From: Bacillus sp. V2I10
Lineage (GTDB): Bacteria > Bacillota > Bacilli > Bacillales > Bacillaceae
Direction: 5' to 3'
Length of the DNA: 64,000 nucleotides
Assembly: GCF_030817055.1 (NCBI RefSeq)
Contig: NZ_JAUSYV010000001.1
Coordinates: forward strand, 1,016,001-1,080,000
Positions 51,960 through 60,817 of this stretch are shown in pieces. The notes beneath the pieces are model-generated. The model was not told the DNA's origin. It did no database searches and saw only the letters and a program-made list of their open reading frames with translations. A program made the translations under genes and the position numbers. Position 1 is the stretch's first letter; the number at the start of each line of letters is the position of its first letter.

Positions 51960-52226
51960 TTACACCATTTCATACAAAAATTCCCTCAGCTCATTTGCTT
52001 CTTCTTCCTCAAGGCTGAAAGCATGCTCAATATATCCCGGTTCGTTTAAGTCATCTTCGCCGATAATCGCAAAACGGCTGCTCAATAAATTCAGTACAAG
52101 GTGTTTTCCATAATAACGGTCTGACTTAACAATGGCTAAATCAAAGCGGCTGTTTTCACCCATGAAGCTGACAAAGCGTGTTTTTGTTTCGATTGTATCA
52201 TCATATAAATAAAATCTTTCGGACAT
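51960..52226 (-). CDS. DUF3055 family protein
   Basis: An 88-aa protein: MSERFYLYDDTIETKTRFVS at the N-terminus, LVLNLLSSRFAIIGEDDLNE in the middle, and an acidic helical end (SLEEEEANELREFLYEMV). Matches the DUF3055/SAV0927 type of small Firmicutes proteins by pattern. AAGGGGGAAATGAAC precedes ATG 52226. Function unknown. Confidence 0.68.
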   Translation of the reverse strand: MSERFYLYDDTIETKTRFVSFMGENSRFDLAIVKSDRYYGKHLVLNLLSSRFAIIGEDDLNEPGYIEHAFSLEEEEANELREFLYEMV

Positions 52227-52426
52227 GTTCATTTCCCCCTTGGACCAGATCATTTTATCTAATCATAGCAAACGTTTCACTTTATCGAAACAAGTTGTAA
52301 ACATTTCGTTTTTCAGTGAAAGGAATTATTACGGGAATAAATTGAAATCAACCAAATTGTGATAAAATACAATTATTGAGCGGCTCATGCGTGCTGCACT
52401 TGAGAGAAAGTTGGGAGTGTCAAAAG

Positions 52427-52864
52427 ATGTATTTTGTAGATCGCGAAAAAATCGAAGAAACCCTGGTTTATTTTGAAAAAAACCTTACTCTATTTTCAGA
52501 GCACAAAGAATGGAAAACTGACATCGAAGTGAAAGCGCTTGAACGTCTTGCCCAAATGATGATTGAAGCCATACTCGATACCGGAAACGCAATTATTGAC
52601 GGTTTTATTATGAGAGACCCGGGGAGTTATGAGGATATTATCGATATTTTGCTCGATGAAAAAGTGGTTGCCGCCGCCGAAGCTGATGGACTGAAAGAAG
52701 TAATCGGTTTCCGTAAACAGCTCGTACAGGAGTATCTATTCATCGATCACACTGCACTTACAGATATCTTGAAAAAACAGTTGGTTGTGCTTGACGGTTT
52801 TCCTTCCCGCGTAAGAGCTTATCTGGAAAATGAACTTGGACCGGTTTCTGCTTTTAGACATTAA
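52427..52864 (+). CDS. yutE: HepT-like (DUF86) protein YutE
   Basis: A 145-aa all-helical protein of the DUF86/HepT superfamily. HepT RNases use an R-x4-6-H-x-Y motif. Here the matching segment is FRKQLVQEYLFID, with Gln where His is expected. No MntA-like nucleotidyltransferase antitoxin is adjacent, so it is unlikely to be an active toxin. GGGAGTG fits ATG 52427. Position before yutF matches B. subtilis yutE. Function unknown. Confidence 0.78.
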   Translation: MYFVDREKIEETLVYFEKNLTLFSEHKEWKTDIEVKALERLAQMMIEAILDTGNAIIDGFIMRDPGSYEDIIDILLDEKVVAAAEADGLKEVIGFRKQLVQEYLFIDHTALTDILKKQLVVLDGFPSRVRAYLENELGPVSAFRH

Positions 52865-52887
52865 AGAATAAACGTATTATAATAAAT

Positions 52888-52925
52888 GGACGCTTTCTTT
52901 TTAAGAAGGCGTCTCATTTTTTTTA
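52888..52925 (+). terminator. terminator after yutE
   Basis: GACGC-TTCTT pairs with AAGAA-GCGTC around a short loop, followed by a run of eight T. Confidence 0.8.
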
Positions 52926-52947
52926 CATAAAGCAAGGAGTGAGATGG

Positions 52948-53718
52948 ATGAAGAAGTACAAAGGCTATTTAATTGACCTGGATGGAACCATGTATCGCGG
53001 CAAAGAGCGAATCGAAGAAGCAAGCGACTTCGTTAAATTATTAATAGAAAAAGGTATACCGTATTTATTTGTTACAAATAATTCATCAAGAACACCTCAG
53101 CAGGTAGCGGATAAATTAAATTCATTTGATATTCCTGCAGACGAGGATAAAGTATTTACAACAAGCCAGGCAACGGCAAATTTCATTCATGAGAAAAAAG
53201 CAGGTGCGACCGTTTATGTGATTGGAGAAGAAGGCATTCAGCAGGCATTGATCGAACGGGGCCTGAAGCTTGTTGATGAAAATCCTGATTTTGTCGTAAC
53301 AGGGATAGACAGAGACATTACTTATGAAAAATTAGCATTGGGCTGTATTGCTGTTCGCAATGGCGCAACTTTTATCTCAACAAATGGCGATATCGCCATA
53401 CCTACAGAACGCGGACTGCTCCCGGGCAACGGTTCATTAACATCGGTCATTGCGGTTTCTACAACCGTACAGCCGATTTTTATCGGTAAACCGGAAAGCA
53501 TCATTATGAAACAGGCTTTAAAAGTACTGGGTACAGGCTTTGAAGATACGTTAATGGTTGGCGATAACTATGATACAGATATTAAAGCGGGCATGAATAC
53601 AGGTTTGGACACTCTGCTTGTCCATACTGGAGTGACCCTGCGCGAGCATTTGCTGAATTATGAGGAAAAGCCAACTTATACGGTTGATTCATTGTCTGAG
53701 TGGTTTGATAAAATTTAA
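52948..53718 (+). CDS. yutF: HAD-family phosphatase YutF (NagD-like)
   Basis: A 256-aa HAD superfamily IIA phosphatase. Motif I YLIDLDGTMYRG (nucleophile Asp about 8), motif II VTNNSSRTP, motif III Lys in FIGKPESIIMKQAL and motif IV MVGDNYDTDIKAG are all present. AAGGAG precedes ATG 52948, preferred to GTG 52939. It acts on small phosphorylated metabolites by family inference; the exact substrate is unknown. Confidence 0.88.
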   Translation: MKKYKGYLIDLDGTMYRGKERIEEASDFVKLLIEKGIPYLFVTNNSSRTPQQVADKLNSFDIPADEDKVFTTSQATANFIHEKKAGATVYVIGEEGIQQALIERGLKLVDENPDFVVTGIDRDITYEKLALGCIAVRNGATFISTNGDIAIPTERGLLPGNGSLTSVIAVSTTVQPIFIGKPESIIMKQALKVLGTGFEDTLMVGDNYDTDIKAGMNTGLDTLLVHTGVTLREHLLNYEEKPTYTVDSLSEWFDKI

Positions 53719-53730
53719 AGAAGCAGATAG

Positions 53731-53761
53731 CGCATCGGGTTTGATGCGCTTTTTTTATATT
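53731..53761 (+). terminator. terminator after yutF
   Basis: AGCGCATC and GATGCGCT pair around GGGTTT, followed by TTTTTT. Confidence 0.85.
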
Positions 53762-53799
53762 GTGGCAGCTAAAAATAAGGGAATATAAGCTAATAAATT

Positions 53800-53895
53800 A
53801 GCCAGCTAAAAAATTCGATTTCAGCTGAAAAAATTAGTAAAATGGCTCTAATAAGTCGATTTTCCGCATATAAAATGGCGATTTTCGCTATAAAC
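53800..53895. repeat. degenerate tandem repeat of about 21 bp
   Basis: Units built on CGATTTTC and AAAAT recur at about 53816, 53857 and 53879 (steps of 41 and 22). It is similar in period and position (after a terminator) to the array at 6133. Confidence 0.5.
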
Positions 53896-53991
53896 TTTAA
53901 TACGTATGCCGGCAGTGGTGTCCTGCTGCGGCGTTTAAACTTCCCTTTTAGAAAGGGGCGCCATATAACTTAAAAGCTCCTTATATGGCGG

Positions 53992-54150
53992 ACCCTTTTC
54001 TGTCTGCCTGCGCTAACCAGGCGATTCCACATTTGGTGTTGTCTGGCTCCGCATCCTAACTTCTTGGTCAGAACAAATTCCCCGAAGAAGTCAAACCCGG
54101 ATTTTCTGTAGAATTCTTATCTGCCTGCCTGAGCAGGCTCCGCTTTTCGT
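53992..54150 (-). repeat. dispersed 3'-UTR repeat, copy E, with a second first-module
   Basis: It begins 3 nt after the pgpA-like stop in sense. It contains the full element (54067-54150, with TCAGAACAAATTCC, GTCAAACCCGG and TCCGCTTTTC in plus view) plus a second version of the first module at 53992-54032 (CTGTCTGCCTGCG, CAGGCGATTCCAC). This suggests internal duplication. Confidence 0.75.
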
Positions 54151-54152
54151 TA

Positions 54153-54653
54153 TCATTCAGTATTCTTAGCCCGATGAGCAAGCCTGCTTGATGCTGCGGC
54201 TGCGATGGCTCCAATGATATCATCGAGATAGGTATGGACCATTCCGGATGATTTATCATTGAGGAATTTAAGGATTCCAGGTTTTTCTTTGTCGATATAG
54301 CCGTAGTTCGTAAATCCGATTGATCCATAGATGTTGACGATGGACAGGGCAATGATTTCATCAACCCCATAAAGGCTTTCATCACTTTCGATGATGGACT
54401 GAAGCGGTTCCTCAAGCATCTTTTTCTCCGCCAGAATATCTAATTGTATGCCGGTTAATATGGCATTTTGCACTTCTCTTTTTGATAATACTCGATCTAT
54501 ATTTTCCAAACATTGATCGATTGTTAATGAAGGATGATATTTGACTTGCAGAAAGTATACGAGTTCTGCGATATCTTCTACTTTTACTCCACGGTCCTGT
54601 ATCCATTGTCTTGCTGTTTTTTCAACAATATCCATCTTCTCTTTTTCTTTCAT
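54153..54653 (-). CDS. yutG: phosphatidylglycerophosphatase A-like protein YutG
   Basis: A 166-aa helical protein of the PgpA family, found in the Bacillus yut cluster. LVYFLQVKYHPSLTIDQCLE (about residues 30-50), YGVDEIIALSIVNIYGSIGF and LDDIIGAIAAAASSRLAHRA are the family segments. It lacks the several membrane helices of E. coli PgpA, so catalytic identity is by family only. GGGTG precedes ATG 54653. Confidence 0.78.
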   Translation of the reverse strand: MKEKEKMDIVEKTARQWIQDRGVKVEDIAELVYFLQVKYHPSLTIDQCLENIDRVLSKREVQNAILTGIQLDILAEKKMLEEPLQSIIESDESLYGVDEIIALSIVNIYGSIGFTNYGYIDKEKPGILKFLNDKSSGMVHTYLDDIIGAIAAAASSRLAHRAKNTE

Positions 54654-54806
54654 CCATTTCACCCAATCTTCTTTTTACTATTTTACGCAAACGGTCTTCT
54701 GAATGTGTAATGAAAAATGTCAATCATTAAAAAGTGTTTAACTTAGGAACCAAAATATACATAAATGAGCAAACTTGCGATTACGATAGGGTAAGGACTT
54801 TTATAT

Positions 54807-55817
54807 ATGGGGGAGAAACTGGTGGAAAAATTGATACGGGAACAATATGGACTTAGAGTGGCAGAGACATTCAGAGTAGGTAATTATGATGCTTTCTCAT
54901 ATCATCAGCATGTCTATTTGATGGTCCCGCTGGCACATATAGACGATGAAGAGCTTTATGAACTGTATAATATGAGTCAATTTCTGCTTGAACGCGGGGA
55001 CCCGTTTGTGGCGGTTTTTTTGTTAACGAAGCAAGGGAATTTATATATAGAATGGGAAAAAAGGAAATATGGAATTCTGAAAACCTCTTATGTTCCAAGT
55101 GAGCGGGTGTTTCAGGTGGGCAGAGAACTTGCACGATTTCACCAAAAAGCCAGGAGCTATCCCTATCAGGTGTCAAAGATAAGCAGAATCGGCCAATGGA
55201 AGGTGCTTTGGGAAAAGCGCACAGATCAGCTTGAGGGGTTTTGGAGAGGAAAAGTCCGTTCGCAGCCGCTTGATTCTTTTGAAAAAATGTTCGCTGAATC
55301 CTTTCCATATTATATGGGCCTTGCCGAAAATGCTATTCAATACTTAGTAGACACAGAACTTGACGATGAGCCTCAGCCCATAGATTCAGCAACTGTCTGT
55401 CATCACAGATTCTATTCGGATACATGGAGATCATCAGGACTTGTCAAAATTCCGACTGATTGGGTGTTTGATCACTGCAGCAGAGATATTGCCGAATATT
55501 TAAGAAACCAATTTTTTGAACATCCCGATACTCTCCGCCAGGATGGATTTTTACTTTTAGATGAGTATGACCGGACAACGCCGCTCTCGTCTTTTTCATG
55601 GAGACTCATTTACAGCCGCCTGCTTCTGCCGATTCATTATTTTGAATGCATTGAAGATTATTATTTATCATCAGAAACAGATAAACCCTATTATGAGGCA
55701 AAGCTTTCGGAAATGCTCAAGACTTCCTCCAAATACGAAGGATTCCTGAAATCCTATGCACAATTACTGTCCATGCGGACGAAAAAAATCTATTTGCCTG
55801 CTATACATTGGCTTTAG
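54807..55817 (+). CDS. yutH: spore coat-associated kinase-like protein YutH
   Basis: A 336-aa protein with a bacterial kinase-like (CotS/YutH) fold. VGNYDAFSYHQHVYLMVPLA near the start, VCHHRFYSDTWRSS (about residue 195) and DWVFDHCSRDIAEYLRNQF in the centre are typical. ATG 54807 has TAAGGA upstream; GTG 54822 behind GGGGGAG is an equally good start. Family members are spore coat proteins of unknown enzymatic activity. Confidence 0.8.
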   Translation: MGEKLVEKLIREQYGLRVAETFRVGNYDAFSYHQHVYLMVPLAHIDDEELYELYNMSQFLLERGDPFVAVFLLTKQGNLYIEWEKRKYGILKTSYVPSERVFQVGRELARFHQKARSYPYQVSKISRIGQWKVLWEKRTDQLEGFWRGKVRSQPLDSFEKMFAESFPYYMGLAENAIQYLVDTELDDEPQPIDSATVCHHRFYSDTWRSSGLVKIPTDWVFDHCSRDIAEYLRNQFFEHPDTLRQDGFLLLDEYDRTTPLSSFSWRLIYSRLLLPIHYFECIEDYYLSSETDKPYYEAKLSEMLKTSSKYEGFLKSYAQLLSMRTKKIYLPAIHWL

Positions 55818-55878
55818 AGCCTGTTCAATCCTCTCACACCTAATGTTAAGATAAAAGAAAAGGGAAAAGGGTGAGAGG

Positions 55879-56844
55879 ATGAAAATACCAAAAATATTCA
55901 TAACACGAAAATGTCCTGAAGAAAGATTGGAAGCGCTTAAGAATTTAGGTGAAGTGCAGATGTGGGATAAAGAGGATGAGCCATGTCCAAGGGACCTGCT
56001 GCTTGAAAAAGCAAAAGAAGCAGATGCGCTCTTGACGATGCTTTCCGACCAGGTTGACGAGGAGCTGCTTAACAAAGCAGAGAACGTAAAAGTCATTTCA
56101 AACCTTGCTGTAGGATACGACAATATTAATCTTGACTATGCGAAGCAAAAAAATGTGATCATCACAAACACACCTGATGTTTTAACAGATACAACAGCTG
56201 ACCTCACATTTGCCCTCATCCTCGCTGCTGCCAGGCGGGTCATTGAAGCGGCAGACTATGTGAAGGGAGGGAAATGGACAAGCTGGAGCCCTCTTTTGCT
56301 TGCTGGAGCAGATGTTCATCATAAAACGATTGGGATTGTCGGCATGGGGAAAATAGGCCAGGCTGTGGCAAAACGGGCAAAAGGATTTGACATGAACATT
56401 CTATATCATAATCGGTCTAGAGATTACGATGCTGAAAATAAATTGGAGGCAGTTTATAAAAGCCTGGATGAACTGCTGGCACAATCGGATTTTGTAGTCT
56501 GCATGACGCCTCTTACGAATGAAACGAAAAAGATGTTCAATGCTGACAGCTTCAGGAAAATGAAATCTTCAGCTATGTTTATTAATTCCTCGCGAGGCGG
56601 AACCGTTGTGGAAGAGGATTTGATAAAAGCCCTTGAGGAAGGTGAAATTGCGGGAGCGGGGTTGGATGTATTTGAAAATGAACCAATCAGCCCCGATCAT
56701 CCGCTGTTAAAGCTTCCAAATACAGTTGCGCTCCCTCATATTGGCAGTGCAACGATTGAAACAAGATACGCTATGATCGATTGTTGTGTTCAGAATATCA
56801 AGTCGGTTTTAACAGGGAAGCCTCCCATTACGCCATTAAATTAG
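55879..56844 (+). CDS. 2-hydroxyacid dehydrogenase (glyoxylate/hydroxypyruvate reductase-like)
   Basis: A 321-aa NAD(P)-dependent D-2-hydroxyacid dehydrogenase. The nucleotide-binding motif is IGIVGMGKIGQAVAKRAKGF (about residues 149-168). The catalytic Arg lies in INSSRGGTVVEEDL, Glu in GLDVFENEP and His in VALPHIGSATIETR. GAGAGG precedes the ATG. Closest in character to glyoxylate reductases; substrate not certain. Confidence 0.88.
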   Translation: MKIPKIFITRKCPEERLEALKNLGEVQMWDKEDEPCPRDLLLEKAKEADALLTMLSDQVDEELLNKAENVKVISNLAVGYDNINLDYAKQKNVIITNTPDVLTDTTADLTFALILAAARRVIEAADYVKGGKWTSWSPLLLAGADVHHKTIGIVGMGKIGQAVAKRAKGFDMNILYHNRSRDYDAENKLEAVYKSLDELLAQSDFVVCMTPLTNETKKMFNADSFRKMKSSAMFINSSRGGTVVEEDLIKALEEGEIAGAGLDVFENEPISPDHPLLKLPNTVALPHIGSATIETRYAMIDCCVQNIKSVLTGKPPITPLN

Positions 56845-56895
56845 ATTACTGTTTTAAAGAACGGGGTATAGTGTTCTAAAACGGGAGGTTTCACA

Positions 56896-57069
56896 ATGAA
56901 CAGTTTTTTAGTGCAGTATACAGATAAAGAAACAATGGAGAGGATCTTTGATGGTCCCATTTTCCCAACGGAGGAAGAAGCCATGCTTGAAAAAGAAAAG
57001 CTTGAGCGCAAAGGACACATTGATGTAATAGTAGAAAACGAAAATGATATACAGCTTGACCGCGAATAG
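56896..57069 (+). CDS. 57-aa acidic hypothetical protein
   Basis: MNSFLVQYTDKETMERIFDG at the N-terminus, ending VIVENENDIQLDRE. GGGAGG is 7 nt before the ATG and a terminator directly follows the stop, so it is a good small gene. It looks like a single beta-alpha-beta unit. I recognise no family. Confidence 0.65.
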   Translation: MNSFLVQYTDKETMERIFDGPIFPTEEEAMLEKEKLERKGHIDVIVENENDIQLDRE

Positions 57070-57071
57070 AA

Positions 57072-57108
57072 AAAGACGTGCGATTTACCGCACGTCTTTT
57101 TATTTTGC
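57072..57108 (+). terminator. terminator after the 57-aa gene
   Basis: AAAAGACGTGCG pairs with CGCACGTCTTTT, followed by TATTTTG. Confidence 0.85.
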
Positions 57109-57159
57109 ATCAAAATTTTTATAGTTTTAAGCGACTGATCTTAAGAGCTTGGATCCTTG

Positions 57160-57176
57160 ATCAGATCGGATCTGAT
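57160..57176. promoter_or_regulatory. perfect 8-1-8 inverted repeat upstream of hom
   Basis: ATCAGATC-G-GATCTGAT lies about 85 bp upstream of the hom -35. It could bind a dimeric regulator; none can be named. Confidence 0.35.
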
Positions 57177-57259
57177 ACATATTTTTATTTTCCAAAAAAT
57201 ATAAACCCAGTATAATCAACGAAGAAAGCGATTACATGATAAATTACTGAAAATTCCTA

Positions 57260-57288
57260 TTGATAAGCAATGGCACACTGTTTATAAT
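57260..57288 (+). promoter_or_regulatory. SigA promoter of hom-thrC-thrB
   Basis: TTGATA (57260-57265), 17-bp spacer, TATAAT (57283-57288). Confidence 0.85.
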
Positions 57289-57363
57289 GACAATAATAGA
57301 AAATGTCTATCATACATATACAAATGTATTTCTAAGAAGGACATCAAGGGAGTGGATAAATTC

Positions 57364-58662
57364 ATGAAAGCAATTCAAGTTGGTTTATTGGGACTAGGTA
57401 CAGTCGGAACCGGTGTAGTGAAAATTATTAACGATCACCAGGATAAATTGATGCACCAGGTAGGCTGTCCAGTTAAAGTGAAAAAGGTCCTAGTACAGGA
57501 TATTGATAAAAAAAGACAGGTTGAATTCGGAAAAGAGCTTCTGACGAGAAACGCTGATGAAGTTATCCACGATCCTGATATAGATGTCATTATTGAAGTA
57601 ATGGGCGGCATCGAGCATACAAAGGAATATATTCTTCAGGCTCTTCAGGCTAAAAAGCATGTAGTTACTGCGAATAAGGATCTTATGGCCGTCTATGGCA
57701 CGGAGCTTTTAGATGCTGCAACAGAAAATGGCTGTGACCTATTTTATGAAGCAAGTGTTGCCGGCGGAATTCCGATTTTAAGAAGTTTAGTAGATGGACT
57801 TGCTTCAGACCGCATCAACAAAATGATGGGAATCGTGAACGGAACAACGAATTTCATCTTAACAAAAATGAGCAAACAGGGAAGTCCGTATGCAGAAGTG
57901 CTGAAAGAAGCCCAGGATCTTGGCTATGCTGAGTCGGATCCTACTGCGGACGTAGAAGGCCTGGATGCTGCGCGCAAAATGGCGATTCTCGCACGTCTCG
58001 GTTTTTCAATGCACGTAGATTTAGAGGATGTAAGTGTTAAAGGGATCAGTGAAGTAACGGATGAGGACATCAGCTACAGCAAGAGACTTGGGTATACAAT
58101 GAAGCTGATCGGCATCGCCAACCGCAACCATAATAAAGTCGAAGTCAGTGTACAGCCGACACTGCTGCCCGATTATCATCCATTGGCATCGGTTAACAAC
58201 GAATATAATGCTGTATATGTGTACGGAGAAGCTGTAGGAGAAACGATGTTCTACGGTCCGGGTGCAGGAAGCCTGCCGACTGCAACAGCTGTTGTTTCTG
58301 ATCTAGTAGGCGTCATGAAAAATATGAGACTTGGAGTGAATGGACGAAGCGCAGTGCTTCCTCAATTTGAAAAAGCATTGAAGCAGAGCGATGAAATCTA
58401 TGCCCAGCATTTCCTTCGGATTCATGTGAAAGATCAGGTGGGGGCATTTTCAACAATTACTTCCTTGTTCTCAGAACGCGGGGTCAGCTTTGAGAAAATT
58501 CTGCAGCTTCCGCTAAAAAACAGCAATCTGGCAGAAATTGTAATTGTCACGCATCAGGCATCAAACAAAGACTTTGATGAGATTCTTTCAAACCTGCTTG
58601 ATCTTGAAGTCGTACAGGGCATTAAAAGCTCATATCGCGTAGAAGGGAACGGTTACTCATGA
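57364..58662 (+). CDS. hom: homoserine dehydrogenase
   Basis: A 432-aa enzyme reducing aspartate semialdehyde to homoserine. NAD(P)-binding VGLLGLGTVGTGVVK (about residues 6-20), the catalytic region SVAGGIPILRSLVDGL (about 138-153) and MGIVNGTTNFIL are present. A C-terminal ACT domain (about 350-432, VKDQVGAFSTITSLFSERGV) probably senses threonine. AGGGAGTG fits ATG 57364 rather than GTG 57352. First gene of the threonine operon; the thrC start overlaps its stop. Confidence 0.94.
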   Translation: MKAIQVGLLGLGTVGTGVVKIINDHQDKLMHQVGCPVKVKKVLVQDIDKKRQVEFGKELLTRNADEVIHDPDIDVIIEVMGGIEHTKEYILQALQAKKHVVTANKDLMAVYGTELLDAATENGCDLFYEASVAGGIPILRSLVDGLASDRINKMMGIVNGTTNFILTKMSKQGSPYAEVLKEAQDLGYAESDPTADVEGLDAARKMAILARLGFSMHVDLEDVSVKGISEVTDEDISYSKRLGYTMKLIGIANRNHNKVEVSVQPTLLPDYHPLASVNNEYNAVYVYGEAVGETMFYGPGAGSLPTATAVVSDLVGVMKNMRLGVNGRSAVLPQFEKALKQSDEIYAQHFLRIHVKDQVGAFSTITSLFSERGVSFEKILQLPLKNSNLAEIVIVTHQASNKDFDEILSNLLDLEVVQGIKSSYRVEGNGYS

Positions 58663-59720
58663 TGTGGAAAGGTCTCTTGAATCAATACCGGAATTACTTA
58701 CCCGTAAATGACAAAACACCTTTACTTACTCTGAACGAGGGAAATACCCCTCTTGTTTTTTTACCAACTCTCTCAGAGCAGTTAGGGCTTGAGCTGTATG
58801 CAAAAACAGAAGGCGCCAATCCGACAGGCTCCTTTAAAGACAGAGGAATGGTAATGGCTGTTGCAAAAGCAAAAGAAGAAGGCAGTGATACAGTCATCTG
58901 TGCTTCTACGGGAAATACATCCGCTGCAGCAGCTGCCTATGCAGCCAGAGCGAAAATGCGCTGTATTATTGTCATTCCTGACGGGAAGATTGCGTTTGGA
59001 AAACTGGCACAGGCAGTGATGTACGGAGCTGAAATCATCGCTATAAAGGGAAATTTCGATCAGGCGCTGACAATGGTCCGCAGCATGTCTGAGAAGCTTC
59101 CTATTACTCTTGTAAACTCTGTGAACCCTTACAGGCTTGAAGGGCAAAAAACAGCTGCATTCGAGCTTTGCGACGCATTGGGAGCAGCTCCAGATATTCT
59201 GGCAATCCCTGTCGGCAATGCCGGAAACATTTCTGCGTATTGGAAGGGCTTTTTAGAATATGACAGCATTCATCAGACTGGCCTCCCGCAAATGAACGGC
59301 TTTGAAGCAGAGGGAGCAGCTGCCATTGTGCGCAATCAAGTAATTGAAAATCCTGAAACGATTGCAACTGCCATTCGGATCGGCAACCCGGCAAGCTGGG
59401 ACAAAGCTGTTCATGCAGCTGAGCAGTCAAACGGCTTTATTGATGAAGTAACAGACGCGGAGATTATTGAAGCCTATCAGCTTTTAGCAAAGACTGAAGG
59501 CATTTTTGCAGAGCCTGCTTCATGCGCTTCCATTGCAGGATTAATAAAGAGCGTGAAGAAGGGCGTTTATCAAAAGGGAGCTAAAGCCGTTGCTGTTTTA
59601 ACAGGAAATGGATTAAAAGATCCAAACGTAGCTGTTGATCTCTCTGAAATCAAACCAATCGTGCTTCCTAACGATGAACTTGCCGTTATGGAGCAGCTTA
59701 AGGGAGTGGGTGCATGGTGA
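58659..59720 (+). CDS. thrC: threonine synthase
   Basis: A 353-aa PLP enzyme that converts O-phosphohomoserine to threonine. The PLP Lys is in GANPTGSFKDRGMVMAV (about residue 60) and the phosphate loop in VGNAGNISAYWKG (about 187-199). It overlaps hom by 4 nt (ATGA) and thrB's frame by a few bases. Confidence 0.95.
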   Translation: MMWKGLLNQYRNYLPVNDKTPLLTLNEGNTPLVFLPTLSEQLGLELYAKTEGANPTGSFKDRGMVMAVAKAKEEGSDTVICASTGNTSAAAAAYAARAKMRCIIVIPDGKIAFGKLAQAVMYGAEIIAIKGNFDQALTMVRSMSEKLPITLVNSVNPYRLEGQKTAAFELCDALGAAPDILAIPVGNAGNISAYWKGFLEYDSIHQTGLPQMNGFEAEGAAAIVRNQVIENPETIATAIRIGNPASWDKAVHAAEQSNGFIDEVTDAEIIEAYQLLAKTEGIFAEPASCASIAGLIKSVKKGVYQKGAKAVAVLTGNGLKDPNVAVDLSEIKPIVLPNDELAVMEQLKGVGAW

Positions 59721-59731
59721 AGGAAGGCGAC

Positions 59732-60652
59732 ATGTTAAAGATAAAAGTTCCCGGAAGCACGGCGAACATTGGACCTGGCTTTGATTCTGTCGGTCTTGCT
59801 GTAAATCGTTATCTGGAACTGAGGGTTACTCCTGCTGAAACATGGTCTTTTATTCCGTTAAACGAGGAAATGCTCACTATCCCAAGAGATGAAGAAAACC
59901 TCATTTATCAAGTTGCAAAAAGAGTGGCATCATCTTATGAATCTTTCCTGCCCGGCTGTACAGTTGAGGTATGGAGCGATATTCCTATGGCACGGGGGTT
60001 AGGGAGCAGTGCAGCTGCTATCGTGGCGGGAGTGGAGCTTGCAAATGAATTATGCTCTTTAAAGTTAAGCATGAAAGAAAAGCTGCATCTGGCCAGTATT
60101 ATTGAGGGCCACCCGGATAATGCAGGAGCATCTTTGTACGGAGGATTAGTAGTGGGGCTTCATCAGGAGCAAGAAACAGAATTGGTAGCCGTTCATGAAG
60201 TCGACGTAGATCTAGTTGCAGTTGTTCCTCCATACAAGCTGTATACAAAAGATGCCCGCGACGTCCTTCCCGGTTATTTGGAATACAGCGGGGCAGTAGA
60301 GGCAAGCGCAGTCAGCAATGTTTTGGTAGCAGCTGTTCTGTCAAACAACTGGCCGCTTGCAGGGAAAATGATGCAAAAAGATTTATTTCACCAGCCGTAT
60401 CGCGGTACTTTGATTAAGGAGCTTTCGAAAGTACAGAAAGCAGCTATGGATGCAGGTGCATATGGCGCGGCTCTCAGCGGTGCTGGGCCTACTGTCTTGG
60501 CATTTACGGCTAAAGGGAAAGGGAAAACACTCGCTAAACTGCTTAAAGCGCAATTTCCTAAATGTGAAGTTGAAGAGCTGACACCAGTATTAGAGGGATC
60601 AAAGGTTTATTATGAAGCCCGTTCTGGACAAGTTCGGGATTCGATTGGATAG
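59732..60652 (+). CDS. thrB: homoserine kinase
   Basis: A 306-aa GHMP kinase that phosphorylates homoserine. The N-terminal KVPGSTANIGPGFDSVGLAV and the ATP loop IPMARGLGSSAAAIVAG (about residues 84-100) are the GHMP motifs. GAYGAALSGAGPTVLAF is motif 3. AAGGAAGG fits ATG 59732; the frame starts earlier at 59714. Last gene of hom-thrC-thrB. Confidence 0.94.
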   Translation: MLKIKVPGSTANIGPGFDSVGLAVNRYLELRVTPAETWSFIPLNEEMLTIPRDEENLIYQVAKRVASSYESFLPGCTVEVWSDIPMARGLGSSAAAIVAGVELANELCSLKLSMKEKLHLASIIEGHPDNAGASLYGGLVVGLHQEQETELVAVHEVDVDLVAVVPPYKLYTKDARDVLPGYLEYSGAVEASAVSNVLVAAVLSNNWPLAGKMMQKDLFHQPYRGTLIKELSKVQKAAMDAGAYGAALSGAGPTVLAFTAKGKGKTLAKLLKAQFPKCEVEELTPVLEGSKVYYEARSGQVRDSIG

Positions 60653-60654
60653 GG

Positions 60655-60682
60655 CATTCTCTTGTGAGGATGCTTTTTTTGT
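60655..60682 (+). terminator. terminator after thrB
   Basis: GCATTCTC and GAGGATGC pair (one T-G pair) around TTGT, followed by seven T. Confidence 0.8.
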
Positions 60683-60817
60683 TTTGAGAGGCTGATCAGC
60701 CTGAGTTTTGGATGTTTCTGTTCAATTTCAAAATTTATCTATTTTAAGCCGCTTCAGAAGGAAATTTATTTAGCTTGTCGAAATAAATAGAATAACGGAA
60801 AAAATTCAAGGGAAAGT

